64,000 bases of DNA, taken from Amblyornis subalaris. Taxonomy: Eukaryota > Chordata > Aves > Passeriformes > Ptilonorhynchidae. A program made the position numbers and the translations under genes. The stretch covers positions 496,001 through 560,000 of the forward strand of contig JACAXG010000094.1 in assembly GCA_018881555.1 (NCBI GenBank), read 5' to 3'. Positions 24,883 through 35,900 of the stretch are shown here, piece by piece; positions within the stretch are counted from its first letter, which is position 1; the number at the start of each line of letters is the position of its first letter. The notes beneath the pieces were generated by a model, which made no database searches, was not told where the DNA came from, and saw nothing but the letters and a program-made list of their open reading frames with translations.

Positions 24883-27800
24883 GTTCATTTTTATATTCTT
24901 CAGCCTCTCCTATTACTCTCTTGGTAGAGGTTTTAACTATTCCTAAAGTCTAAGAGGAAAAAAAATCCACAGGCCTAGATATATATTATTCCTTTGTTTC
25001 AAAATTCAACAGTAAGCTCTTAACCAATTATTCAGTCTTTATTTAAAGGCTATTTTGTTAGTTTGGATTTTAGACACTAAAAAAGTGGCTTTTACAATAG
25101 AAAATATGCATGCTGGAACTCGGATTCCATTGTTTCACTCTAGAGTCATTAGTACATGTTTTATGAGTTCCTCGGGAATAATTGGTGCATTGTTTTGTTT
25201 ATTCAGATAAGTGGACAATGCTTTTATCTCTTCTGGAAAACAAACAAAACTCCCTGGTGACTCACAGCCCTTGTTATGGACTCTTGGCTCCATCCTTAAC
25301 TCCCCCAGCATCCCTTGCCTTTTCTTTCACCAGTCAAATTTAAGAAGCTTTATAGTATTGATAACTTTGCTGTTCCAAACCCAGAGATCACAGGTGACCT
25401 CTGAGCTAGTGTCAATAGAGCACCTTCCACGTTTTCTCCACTCCTTTAAGATAGGCCATGGTTGCCTTGGAGGCAGAAGAGGTACATTTCAACAGTCACC
25501 TTCACTTTCTAAGCTCCTTTCACAGTGTTTAGAAATGCATATTTCTGCCTTACCTTCCTGTAAGAAGTTTAGGTGGGATACACTTTCTCTCACTTCTCCA
25601 GATGTTTTTTCTAGGTTGTAGAAGCCTCACTTTTGTCCCTCAGTCCTTCCACAAGACCCCACCCATCTGGTGGGTGGGAGGCTAAAGGAGCAGGCTTCTG
25701 ACAACCTGATTGAGGTCATCTGTCTCTGCTTTATCTGACATAATTGTAGCATGTATTTTTTTATCCTCAGTACTTATTTGCTTATGTTACAAAATATTAG
25801 AGATATTTTCAAAGCAAAATATCATTTATGATATGAGTCAAATGAAGGAATAAAAAGAGTAGAGAAATCTTTTGGCTAGCTTTATATATTTATGAAGAAA
25901 TATGAAATAACAGAGAGGGTTTTTTTAATATACTCAAAGATAAAGTCTTATTGCAACTAGCAAGGAAATAAAATGTAATAAAATTAAATCAGTCCAGGTC
26001 TGTTAATTATCAAAGATTTTTGGGTTGAAGTTAAAGCCTGAAGTGATGCAGACTCCCTAACTTTCCTTTTGTGTGTGAAACTTGTCCACAAAACATTTTA
26101 CAGGACTATCAGCCAGCTTTCTTCAGGGAGAAATAGTCAGGGCCCAAACTTAGACCAGATATGGATTTGAAACACTAATTCTAGGTCTCCTCAAAACTAA
26201 ATGAGATAAGCACATTCAGAGCACCCTACAGACTCACTAGAGCCATCTGAGATTCAGCTTGTTGCCTTTTCTTTTGTTGCATATTGACAACACCACAACT
26301 AAAATCCAACATGAGGAGATGTCTCTCTCAGATGTTCTTTTGTGTGCCAGACTCCAGCCTGTTCCACACAGCCTGGGGAGGAGTTCCCCTCTGCCCATGG
26401 ACTACTCTACCTGGGGATGGGAGTCACCCAATGACCCTGAGTACTCATTGCCACTCTCACAAGTATGAAGTACCTGCCATTTATTTTTATACATATTTGT
26501 AACCATATGTTGCATAAATTATATTAAATAAAATACATATTATGTGTATTAAGTATACATGTGAGTAAAAATGAAGCCTGCTTCATTACAAGTAAGAGGC
26601 CTTGCAGTACACGAAATGTCCCTGAAGACTGTCAAGGCCACAGGCAAACCCCAGTATGTTTCTCTTTCTACTCTAAAGTTAAATTTGATATCAAAAATTA
26701 ACAAGTGTATTACAAGTTTCCGTGCTGGAGAGCAATGGATGCAGCTTATTATTGCTCTGCTTTTGGTAGAGGCTGACCATGTTGGCAACCAAAATGGCTT
26801 TGGGACAACAGAGGGATAAAGGAACAGCATTCTCACATTTTATCTTCTACTCTATGTGATACATATCCCATGTGTCTTAGTAAATGTAAGAAAGGAGCCT
26901 GTGCTAAATGCTAACAATGGTGGTTTTTTGACTAGTACAAATAGTTCTTTGGTTCCTCTTCATCACACTTCCAGTAAGACCTGTCTTGAACATGCAAATA
27001 CAGACTTTATCTTCTAGTTATTTGTTTTTACCAGAAAGAATTATGTATATAGATTCTACCTGTAAGACCCTGGATGCTGTACTTCAGAACAGACCAGAGA
27101 AGATGCTGACATTTGCCAGAAGCAAAGCTGTTTGCCTCCTGCTCCTGTTACTACAATGGAGTGGCCATATTAAGGCTCTGAAATGCTATAATCCTGTCAT
27201 CACCACAGATATGTGAAAGCAAGATTGTTTTCAGTGCCATTGGAAAAAAATGGACTTCTAAATTACTACAACTCTCTGCTTCTCAACTTTTTATCTAAAA
27301 TACAATTGATATATAAAATAAAACCGTTACCTACAGATATCTTTCTTTCAGGACAACAAATCAAAGATGGTGGTGCCTTCACTGAGTACTCTACTACTCT
27401 ACCCAAGGTCAACACATGAATCCAACTCCATCTTTTCCCTCTAACTCTGAATTTCTTCATTATTGATGACTTCTTGGAATGCTGTTGGCAATCCTTGTCT
27501 GCTTCAGTTTCTTTTTCAGGTTGAGTGCATGAAGGACTTAGCAAGCTTTGTGTAGCATTTTTGTTCCTGTAGCTTTGCAGAGGCCTGGTGAGCACTGAAG
27601 ACAGCTTGAAGTACCAGCAGATACACTTTTTCACAAAATATTTCAGCCTAGGAGAGTGCATCTGTTCCTTGCCTTGGGAATCTCTTCCTCTCATCAGGGT
27701 GAAGCCACCATACTGCAATTCTTCAGGCATTCAAGATGTGGACANAACCTTCAAACTGAAATGAGCAGACCAAATCCTTTGAAATACACATGNTCCTTTC

Positions 27801-28574
27801 TTCACAACCCAGTATCATTGCCAGTGGTATCCTTTAACCATGATTACTTTCAGCCATTTAATGCAACTGTAATTATTCCACTGACTAGGAAGATATGCCA
27901 ATAAATGTTAAAATCTGAATCCGCAGGAAGTGAGTCAGCTCAACTGATGAGAAATGACTCTGAGGTACTTTATGGCTATCTCTCATGGCATCACTTCCAT
28001 GCTGCCTTGCTTAATCATTCCCATGAGCATTGCCAGCTCCAGGGATTATCCTCAGGACTGAGTTGAGAAGCATGCTTTCTGCTTTTAAAAGTTTAAGTGA
28101 TCTTAACTCTGCCTATCCTTGATCCCATGTGGCTGAATCCAGCTGAATTTGACATTTCTGTAAGCAACACTGTTGTACTCAGAATGGATCAGTGGTACCT
28201 TGGGGATTTCAGTCCTTTATAATGTGATCACACTAACATAATGTGCCAGTGTTACTTCCAGTTCCTCTCCCTTCATTTTTTCCTCCAAGTTACTGTCCTG
28301 TTTGAACTTTCTGCTTTTTTCCATCCTCAGTTCCCTGCTCAATTCCAGTCCCCTGGTCAATTTTTAGACTGCAGCCACCTCTCTGGATAAATAAATACTA
28401 ACAACATTATTAAAAATTTCTGAAATTAATGACTTTAAACTTTGCTCTGCTTTCTGAGCTGTGATCCCCAATTATGAAACAACATAAAATGCGTCACTTC
28501 ACACCACTTGCACTTCTTCCCACCTTGACTTCTAAACCAAATCTTACCATTGTTGAGATTTCTCCCTGCCTGAG
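24883..28574. other. Non-coding, no gene seen
   Basis: AT-rich DNA with frames up to 154 codons (27,266-27,730, minus). That frame is lysine/serine-rich, has no domain I recognise and no splice or retrocopy signature, so I treat it as chance. Confidence 0.5.
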
Positions 28575-28650
28575 TGTCCTGGTTTCAGCTGTGATAGAGT
28601 TAACCTCTACAACACTGATGTGTTGAAGCATCTGAAGCACCTTCTCTTGT
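28575..28650 (+). mobile_element. ERVL-type LTR 5' end fragment
   Basis: TGTCCTGGTTTCAGCTGTGA followed by TAGAGTTAA is the highly characteristic start of an abundant avian ERVL-family LTR. After about 30 bases the similarity to the family becomes weak (ACACTGATGTGTTGAAGCA). This is a truncated, old insertion without coding sequence. Confidence 0.6.
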
Positions 28651-30373
28651 GGTTAGGGCAACATTGTCTTGGTGCATTTCTATAAGGATGCCAATATCTT
28701 TACCTAAGAGGTTCAGGTAAGCTTGTGTGGCCTGTGCATGGACCAGCCCATGCCCAAGCTCACACGGCTCTCTCTTGCAGTTCCTGTGTCAGTAAAGATT
28801 TGCACCTTGGCACCACCCAGTATCTTTTTACTGCTCAGAAAATGCCGCCTTTAAGCAGTGCTTTTTTGGTATCAGAGATTTTCTCAATTCCTCTGTCATT
28901 CTTTGTATCCTCTCAATCATTTAGAAGGAAAAGCTCAAAAAACTCTCCTGCCATCTGTAACTCTGGGGTGAGGGTTACACTCCCATACCTTGCCTGTTCA
29001 TTACATGGGCCTCATCTCTGNCCACAGTGAGACCTCTTCTGTCAGACAGTCCCTGTAAAGGCAGCTTACAACTGATGCATACTTGTAGCCTAAGTGATTC
29101 CTTACACCTATAGGGCAGGGTAAAAGAGCATTAACATAAGGTAAAATCTGGCTCTGGTTTCTTCTCTTGGGTTCTCCAATACAGATTAAGGATGTTTTCT
29201 CATCTTTTCTTTCTCTCACTACATGCTCCACTTATGGGCATTTCATTTAACAAAAGAAAAACCTAAGCAGTGAGGATCATGACTTTGTTCATATAGATTT
29301 CTCTTCTTCCTCGATATGTGTAGCCCTCAAAGGTTTTAAATCCATCTGGCTGGTTTCAGTGTCTGTGAGTGTTCTCTTCTACCAATCCTCTCTAATCCAA
29401 TTTTTCATATAGCATTTTTGCTCTGAAATGTTTTACAAAGCCATATCCTCAGGACGTTGCAGATAACAAAATGGTACTATACAACAGAGCAAGGAGAATG
29501 CAAGGCTATTTCGTTGAAAAAAATGTGAGTCAAAAAATGATGGAGACTTACTTACAGAGTGGCTTTGTCTTTGTTCAGCAAAGCATATAATGAAGAACAC
29601 CAATATGTACACTAGACAGCTGGAAGCAAGTTGTTTCCTACCTACTGAAAACAGTCTCATTCTAATCCACTTCAAATTTGGGCACTTCAGATTTTCTCCT
29701 GAGGATGTATTTTATTGCTCTAGCTGATTTTAATTCANCTGGGCAAAGTATTTTTCTAGTCAGTCTTTATCAGCAAGAGTCTGATGCTAGAAAGCCAGGC
29801 ATCCAGACCTTTGGTTTCAGCAAAGGATTGCCATCTTGTTTCAGGCTGCCAAGTCACATAGAAATATCATTTCTCCTCCCAAATTGTGACCTTCCTGTGT
29901 GTCACACAGGTGAGGCACAAATCAATCTTCCCAACAAGAACTTTTGGGTATGGTCTGGCTTTGGTGGGAGGAGATGGTGCCATGGCCTGACCCGCANTGC
30001 CATTCATTTTGAGGAGAAAACAGTGCTGCTGACCAGCAGGAAATGGAATGGAATACTTACCCTCACTATCAGAAATATTTTATATACAGTCCTGAAAGAT
30101 ACAAATGATGACCACATATGCCCACAGAACTGTCAGTACCCCAACTGAAGAGGTGTTATTTCCATAGAGACAAAAGGGAAGTGGGTGAGGATTGGGTACA
30201 GATGTACACCTATTGCAGCTTGCAGATACTATATTCACAACCAGATAATCAATTTCAGTTGAATTTATCCATATTAATTCCTAAGTGTGAATTTAAAAAT
30301 TCACATGGTGGCACTTTCAGTTAACATATATTTGGCTGTATCTAACATATATCTAGGGAGGTTATAGACAGAT
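28651..30373. other. Non-coding, no gene seen
   Basis: It lies between the ERVL LTR fragment and a CR1. A 156-codon + frame at 29,678-30,148 contains two n and no recognised domain. Confidence 0.5.
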
Positions 30374-30657
30374 GGGGGTTGGTCTCTTCTCACAGTTAAC
30401 AAGCAATTGGACAAGAGGAATTGGCACAAGTTGAGCCACAGGAGGTTTAGATTGGATAGGAGGAAAAATTTCTTCACTGAAAGAGTGGTCAAGCATTGCA
30501 ACAGGCTGCCCAGGAAAATGAAATCACTATTCATGAAAGTATTAAAAAAACATGTAGATGTGATGCTTAGAGACACAGTTTAGTGGTGCATCTGGCAGTG
30601 TTAGGTTAATGGTTGTACTCAGTGGTCATAGAGGTCTTTTCCAACCACAATGATTCT
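30374..30657 (+). mobile_element. CR1 LINE 3' fragment
   Basis: Blocks: GGTTGGTCTCTTCTCACAG, AACAAGCAATTGGACAAGAG, GAGGTTTAGATTGGATAGG, AAAAATTTCTTCACTGAAAG, CAACAGGCTGCCCAGG, GATGTGATGCTTAGAGACAC, TTTAGTGGTGCATCTGGCAG, TCTTTTCCAACCACAATGAT. It is the same CR1 subtype, by its GGTTTAGTGGTG and AACCANNATGATTCTA ends, as the intronic copy near 38.2 kb. Confidence 0.93.
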
Positions 30658-32149
30658 AACAGGACTGCTTCTAGACATTGCTGAAATGGCTCAGTATCTC
30701 CAGCTCAGTCTTACACAATTTTTTAACTGTGATTTGTATTCCAGTTGACACTACTTGTATTTTTCCTCAAATTCTACACCTCTTGTACTTAGGCTGTATT
30801 AGATATTTTTATCACATGGCAATCAAATAATTTTAGGCTGATGATTTCCATAGAAAGGTAAGTAACTTATTCAATGTTGTACTATTATGTAATTTATAAA
30901 ATACCTTATTTCTGTCTTTCTATATAAAATTGGAAAGGAAAACTTTTCTCAAATTGTAAGCTGAATGCTCAGAAAAGCCGAGAGGCAGCTGTGTATAAAT
31001 GNCTCAGAGTTCTGTTTGAAGAGGCTTGAACAGCTCAAACTTTAGAACTATGAGTGCTGACTGCTTTGCTTCTGCTGTAACATGACTGCCGTTCCTCTTC
31101 ACTTAATGCATTTAGGTCCAATTTACTTACTCAAAAATGCTATCACTCACTGCCATCTAGTGTTAATGGCACAGACTGTCAGGAACTTAAAATTAGTTTT
31201 GTTACATTTTTTAAATTTGGCTCTTACCTGAGAACCTGGGCATTCTTTCCACTGACAGAGGGAGCTGCAGATGAACAGCAGCTAAGAAAACCTGAACCGT
31301 TTATTCAGAGGAATAGATCTGACTTCAGAGGCCACAATACAATTTCAGAGACTATAGTTATATTTTTACTTTCTCTGCTCTGACTCCGCTTACTTGTTCT
31401 CTCTCTGTTTCACTGTGTCACACCAGGCTTGGCACTGGAGCAGAGCCATTCCTCCGGCAGCCTCCTCCTTTCTCTATTTCACCTGGCAAGGATTTAAAAG
31501 TTTCAAAGCTGGGATAGAGCAGCTGGGTGAGAAAGAATTTTCCCTACTGAACAGCATGTCATCCAGGGCAATTTTAAGGCACAAGTCTCACTAATTTACA
31601 GTGCATCTTCCTGTGTTTTCTGAACATTGGATAAGTTCTGTACACTGTGATTTATTTACCTTCTGGTGACTATCTTTTAAATAAACAGGAATCATAATTG
31701 GTTTTTATGTGAAAAATTAATGTATATTAAGCTCTTAAAATGTCTGAATTCACCACAGAGAAGCAGACATTCTGAAGCAGACCACAGAGCCTTACCACCA
31801 CACATAGTCATAATTAGTTTATTAGCACTGGTTTTGAAACAAAGATATTCGGGTACTTAAACACATTTTAATTCATGTTTCTTTCTAAATTTCATATATT
31901 ACCATATATTACATAATGCAATGAGTATTCAATAAAGGAATAATAAAACCAAAGTGCAGATTAAAGTAGCAAGATCAGTTTTAGGTTACCAAGAAGGCCA
32001 AAATCACATTAGCAATATAAGGACAGAGAGCTGTAAATGACTAATATTAAACATGTAATTTCTATCATTGCTATATGCATGCTAGTACAAATGATCCCTC
32101 TGTAAACTGCTTACACTTACCTAGAAAAGAAAACAGTTCTTCCCTTACA
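30658..32149. other. Immediate 3' flank of TRPA1
   Basis: AT-rich sequence downstream of the presumed TRPA1 poly(A) site. A second minus-strand AATAAA lies at about 31,818-31,823. No other gene or repeat family was recognised. Confidence 0.5.
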
Positions 32150-32695
32150 TTACAGCTTCATAATCTTTTATTTCGTACCTTTCAGGCCTGATCCTGCAGT
32201 CCCTACTCAGCAAAACTTCCAATGCACTCTGTCAGATTAGTTTCGTATTTTTTCTTCAAGCTACATAAAGCCCATTGGCTCTCTCCAAACATCTGAATAG
32301 TAAATGACTAGAATCTAATTTCTAAAAATTTAGAAATTCTAAAAATATTCGTAACAGAAAATAATGTAATTACGTACAGGCTTAAGTGTACTAGGACCAA
32401 ATCCAGGAACAGACATAGATAGACAGAAGCCTTGGGAACTGTCAGGACAGCAAGGTTGGCATCTGGTGAGTTAGGCACTTTCCTGATTAGCCAGACACTT
32501 TTAGGATCACAGTTTTGGATGTAGACATCTTCAATCTCCCTAAATACTCTTTTGAGCACCTGCATCCTGTTTTCAGATCTGGCCTTTGTTTACACTTGAA
32601 TACATGATGATCACATTAACATTATGCAAAGACAATAAGAGAAGTGACCCTAAAGTAGAACAAAATGATAATATAATGTGATATTGTAGCCAACT
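32150..32695 (-). other. TRPA1: Probable TRPA1 3' untranslated region
   Basis: About 545 bases follow the TAG stop before the first canonical AATAAA on the minus strand. No other coding exon is visible. The extent is inferred only from the hexamer, and the true 3' end could be further downstream; another AATAAA lies near 31,818-31,823. Confidence 0.45.
32167..32172 (-). terminator. Candidate poly(A) signal of TRPA1
   Basis: TTTATT on the + strand reads AATAAA on the minus strand, 523 bases past the stop codon. It is followed on the minus strand, within about 40 bases, by a T-rich segment (TGTTTTCTTTTC) that could serve as a downstream element. No transcript evidence is available from sequence alone. 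Confidence 0.4.
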
Positions 32696-32927
32696 CTAGA
32701 AGAAGGTATTGTTCTTTTCTGTGCTTGGGTTAGGCACATTTGTTTTAACAGCTTTTAACACTGTATCCCATTTACTATTCTTGTGCTCCAACTGCCTTTT
32801 CCTAAATTTGTGCTGAAATAAGTCATTGCTGTCTTCATCCTCAGCCTCTGACACGATCTCCATTTTTTGGATAATCAATTTAATGAGGTCATGTTGCTTT
32901 TCCAATAATGTTGATATATCTTTGAGC
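32696..32927 (-). CDS. TRPA1: TRPA1 exon 27 (coiled coil, C-terminus, stop)
   Basis: 232 coding bases including TAG at 32696-32698, residues 1010-1086. Acceptor TTTTTTAG|GCTCAA. It carries TLLEKQHDLIKLIIQKMEI, almost identical to human, then an acidic stretch and KWDTVLKAVK as in human RWNTVLRAVK. The extreme C-terminus (TNVPNPSTEKNNTFF) is unlike human KTHHLEP and about eight residues longer. Confidence 0.97.
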
Positions 32928-35900
32928 CTAAAAAACAAATATATNCATACATCAAGCTTTATCATTTGATTTCAAAGGGCATTTAAGTCATTAAAATTAC
33001 AGGTGCAAAACCTGACAGTACTTAACTTCACCCTTCTGACAGTACTTAACTAAACTCTTCTGCTAACAAAGGCTATTATCTAGAATATATTTAATTCTTC
33101 AAGCTGCAGTATTTCTCCAGGTTCCAGGAAACAGGATTTAAGAACAAATTCCTGGTTCTTGCAAAAAGTAACATACTATATAGTTAAGGTAAAAGCAACT
33201 TCAAAGTTGTTGACAGTTCTATCAAAAGTTTTTCCTATTGACCTATTTTCTTGTCTGGAAAGAAAAAGGCCAGAGTTGCAATGGCAATTAAGCATTCACA
33301 AACATTTAGTGAAATTCACAGCTGCTTTTACAGCCTATGAGAAATACTGATGAAGTACTTACTGTTCTCTTTCAAAGTGCTTTCCAAAGTGCAANTGATG
33401 CAAATAAGGCGTTAACTAAGTTACCATCACACATGCAGAACACAGTACCTGTTGTCTTTCAAAAAACAATGAAAGAAATGGGAAATGTGTCTAGAAACTG
33501 TCTTTATAAAACTATCAAAGAGGTGTTTTGAAAATCTACCTTTCAGAATGTCTAGACTCACAAAATTACAGCATGAAATCTACACTGTGACTGAAAAGAT
33601 TCTCTGTGAAGAACAGTTTGGGGATTTAGATGTAGTTGGTTGAGGTTTTTTTTAAACAAAAAATGGTAAAATATCTTAAAATATGTAAAAATCAAAAGAA
33701 NTAAAATATAAAGCAAAAGAAAATCTCACCCCAAACCAAACCCAAAAATATGTACACCCAGCACTGACTGACACTAACTCCAGTAGAAACTGAACTCTGT
33801 TTTGAACTCTGACAATAAAAATATTCTGGCAGCACAGTAAGTTTTCAGTCAGTATTTTCAGAACAGTAAATTTGACTTTCCATAGTGATATGGTCATAAG
33901 TTACACTAATGCAAATAATTTTATAAAATTATAGTTTACTTCCTTCTCTGTAGGAAGAAAATACCAAACAAAAAAGAGTCTGTTTATGCTGTTTGTGGTG
34001 GTTTAACCCAGTGTGGAATTTTGATTGGTTGGCAACAGCTTATAGACAGTTAGTTAAGCCACTGATATGGCTTAGACATGCCTCTGTCGGTGACTTATTT
34101 AAGAAACTATTCAGTTATATTAAATATATTATTAATTAACTAGATATTAAATAATTTAATAAACTATATATTAAAATTAATGTCATGGTGTCGAGCCCCC
34201 ATGAATTTGGCATCAAATATGTTTGTCACGGTTTGAACAAACTTAGGAGGAAGACTTGAAAAGCCTCCTCTGCAAAAGNTAGGGTCCTAAAATTCCCTTC
34301 CCCCCCACCTTAAGANTTTCTCAGAGGAAAGTGAAAAAACCAGTTTATTTCACAAACCCAGCGGCTGGGGCTGGGGGGGGTGCACACAGGCACCAGGGGA
34401 AGGGAAAGGAAAATAATAAAAAAAAAAAGAATAATGTTAGATAATAAACGTCTCGTGATGAAGACAACCTGGATGAATTCAGAGTCCTTTGTTTCCTGNG
34501 TGTAGTTTTCTGCTCTGTCTCCCTCCAGGTCTAGGATGGTGCAGGCCTCTCTCCAGGCCCGGGGAGCGGGGGTAGGCCCCAGAGTTCAGTATACTGCTAG
34601 TAGTAGGCTAACCCACGACACTGCTTTATAATACATTGATGCAGTAGGATTTGAAGAAAGACTTGCTAAAGTCCATGGTTTGCCTACATCTGTAGGATGT
34701 ATTCTCACCCTNCATCAACTCTTGCTGAGTCTTTCATGGAAAAAAAATACTCAATTTGAATCTGTGCAGGGANACGATAATTTAGTAGATAAAAAAAAGA
34801 GAAGAAAGAAAAAAATGGAGAGAAAAAAGTGCAGGGGAAAATGAGATGGAGAAAGAATACATTTTTCTAGCTCTACTTTCACAGAAAGCTTTTTTGAAAC
34901 CATTCTTATTGATATATTGGTATGATGAGTAAGTCAAGAAAGTACAAAGAATTCCTGCCAAGGCTTTGGGAAACAGATGATTTGTTCAAGGGAGAATCAA
35001 GACACTAATCCATTCTTGGGGAAACAATCTGAATCTGATTTACCATCACACCAGTGGAAAGTCAGTAACAGCTTGTGTATGTATACTTGCAAAACAATCG
35101 GAACTACATCACTTGTGAGTTTCAAATAACCCTTGAAAACCTCCATACACAGATCTCTTAAGTCTGAAATGAAACGTGCCTTCCCCAATATTTCAGTTTA
35201 CTTTAATGAGCAACAAGCTGTGCTGCTTTGGTCTGTGGACACTAGATACCTGGAATTTTACTTTTTAGGTACAATGTGGAGCTTTAGAATGCTTTTAAAA
35301 ATAGAGATATGTTTGTAATATTGGCTCTACTTATTTTTACGTCAGTAAAATAACACAAAAAATACCTGTATTTCTGCTTCAGAACTTCCAGTTCTAATGT
35401 TGTATCAGGGCTCTGTGCATATGTGGTAGAGTCCTCACACCCAAAGCAATATTGGAACACGCTCTAAACAAAACATGGAACCAAACTGAAATAGATCGTA
35501 TAGTCTGACAATAGATTAAATACGTGAATGGTAAGTCTTCACACAGTGTTAACATTGAAAAGAGTTTCTGTTATGATGGTTTTTTTATATATTAAAACAT
35601 TTAGTTGCAAAATTTGTTTTATCAGAAAATTCAGTCTATCAACAACAACCGAAATGCAAAGTAAATATATAAAAGAAGAAAAAATGAAAGGGAGCAATTC
35701 TATTTTTTATCTGGCCATCTTCTGTAGCTTGTCTCACTTAGTAAAGTTACAGATCACTGAGAATTCAAACCCAAATTTTATCTGAATATAGCTACACTCA
35801 GACTGATTTATCATTTTCACTGACCTTCGTCAAGGTCTAATCACAATTCACTTGATGTCAGTTAATGACTGAGTCTTATTAATGCAATGTCCTTAGCAAT

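Noticed and set aside
27266..27730. 154-codon minus-strand frame
   Set aside because: Low-complexity lysine/serine-rich translation without a recognisable family; likely chance.
29678..30148. 156-codon plus-strand frame
   Set aside because: Contains two n, has no domain or conserved motif I recognise, and lies among old repeats.
1..32149. MSC or EYA1 coding exon in the flank
   Set aside because: Looked for a GC-rich bHLH exon and EYA-domain motifs among the translations; none is present.
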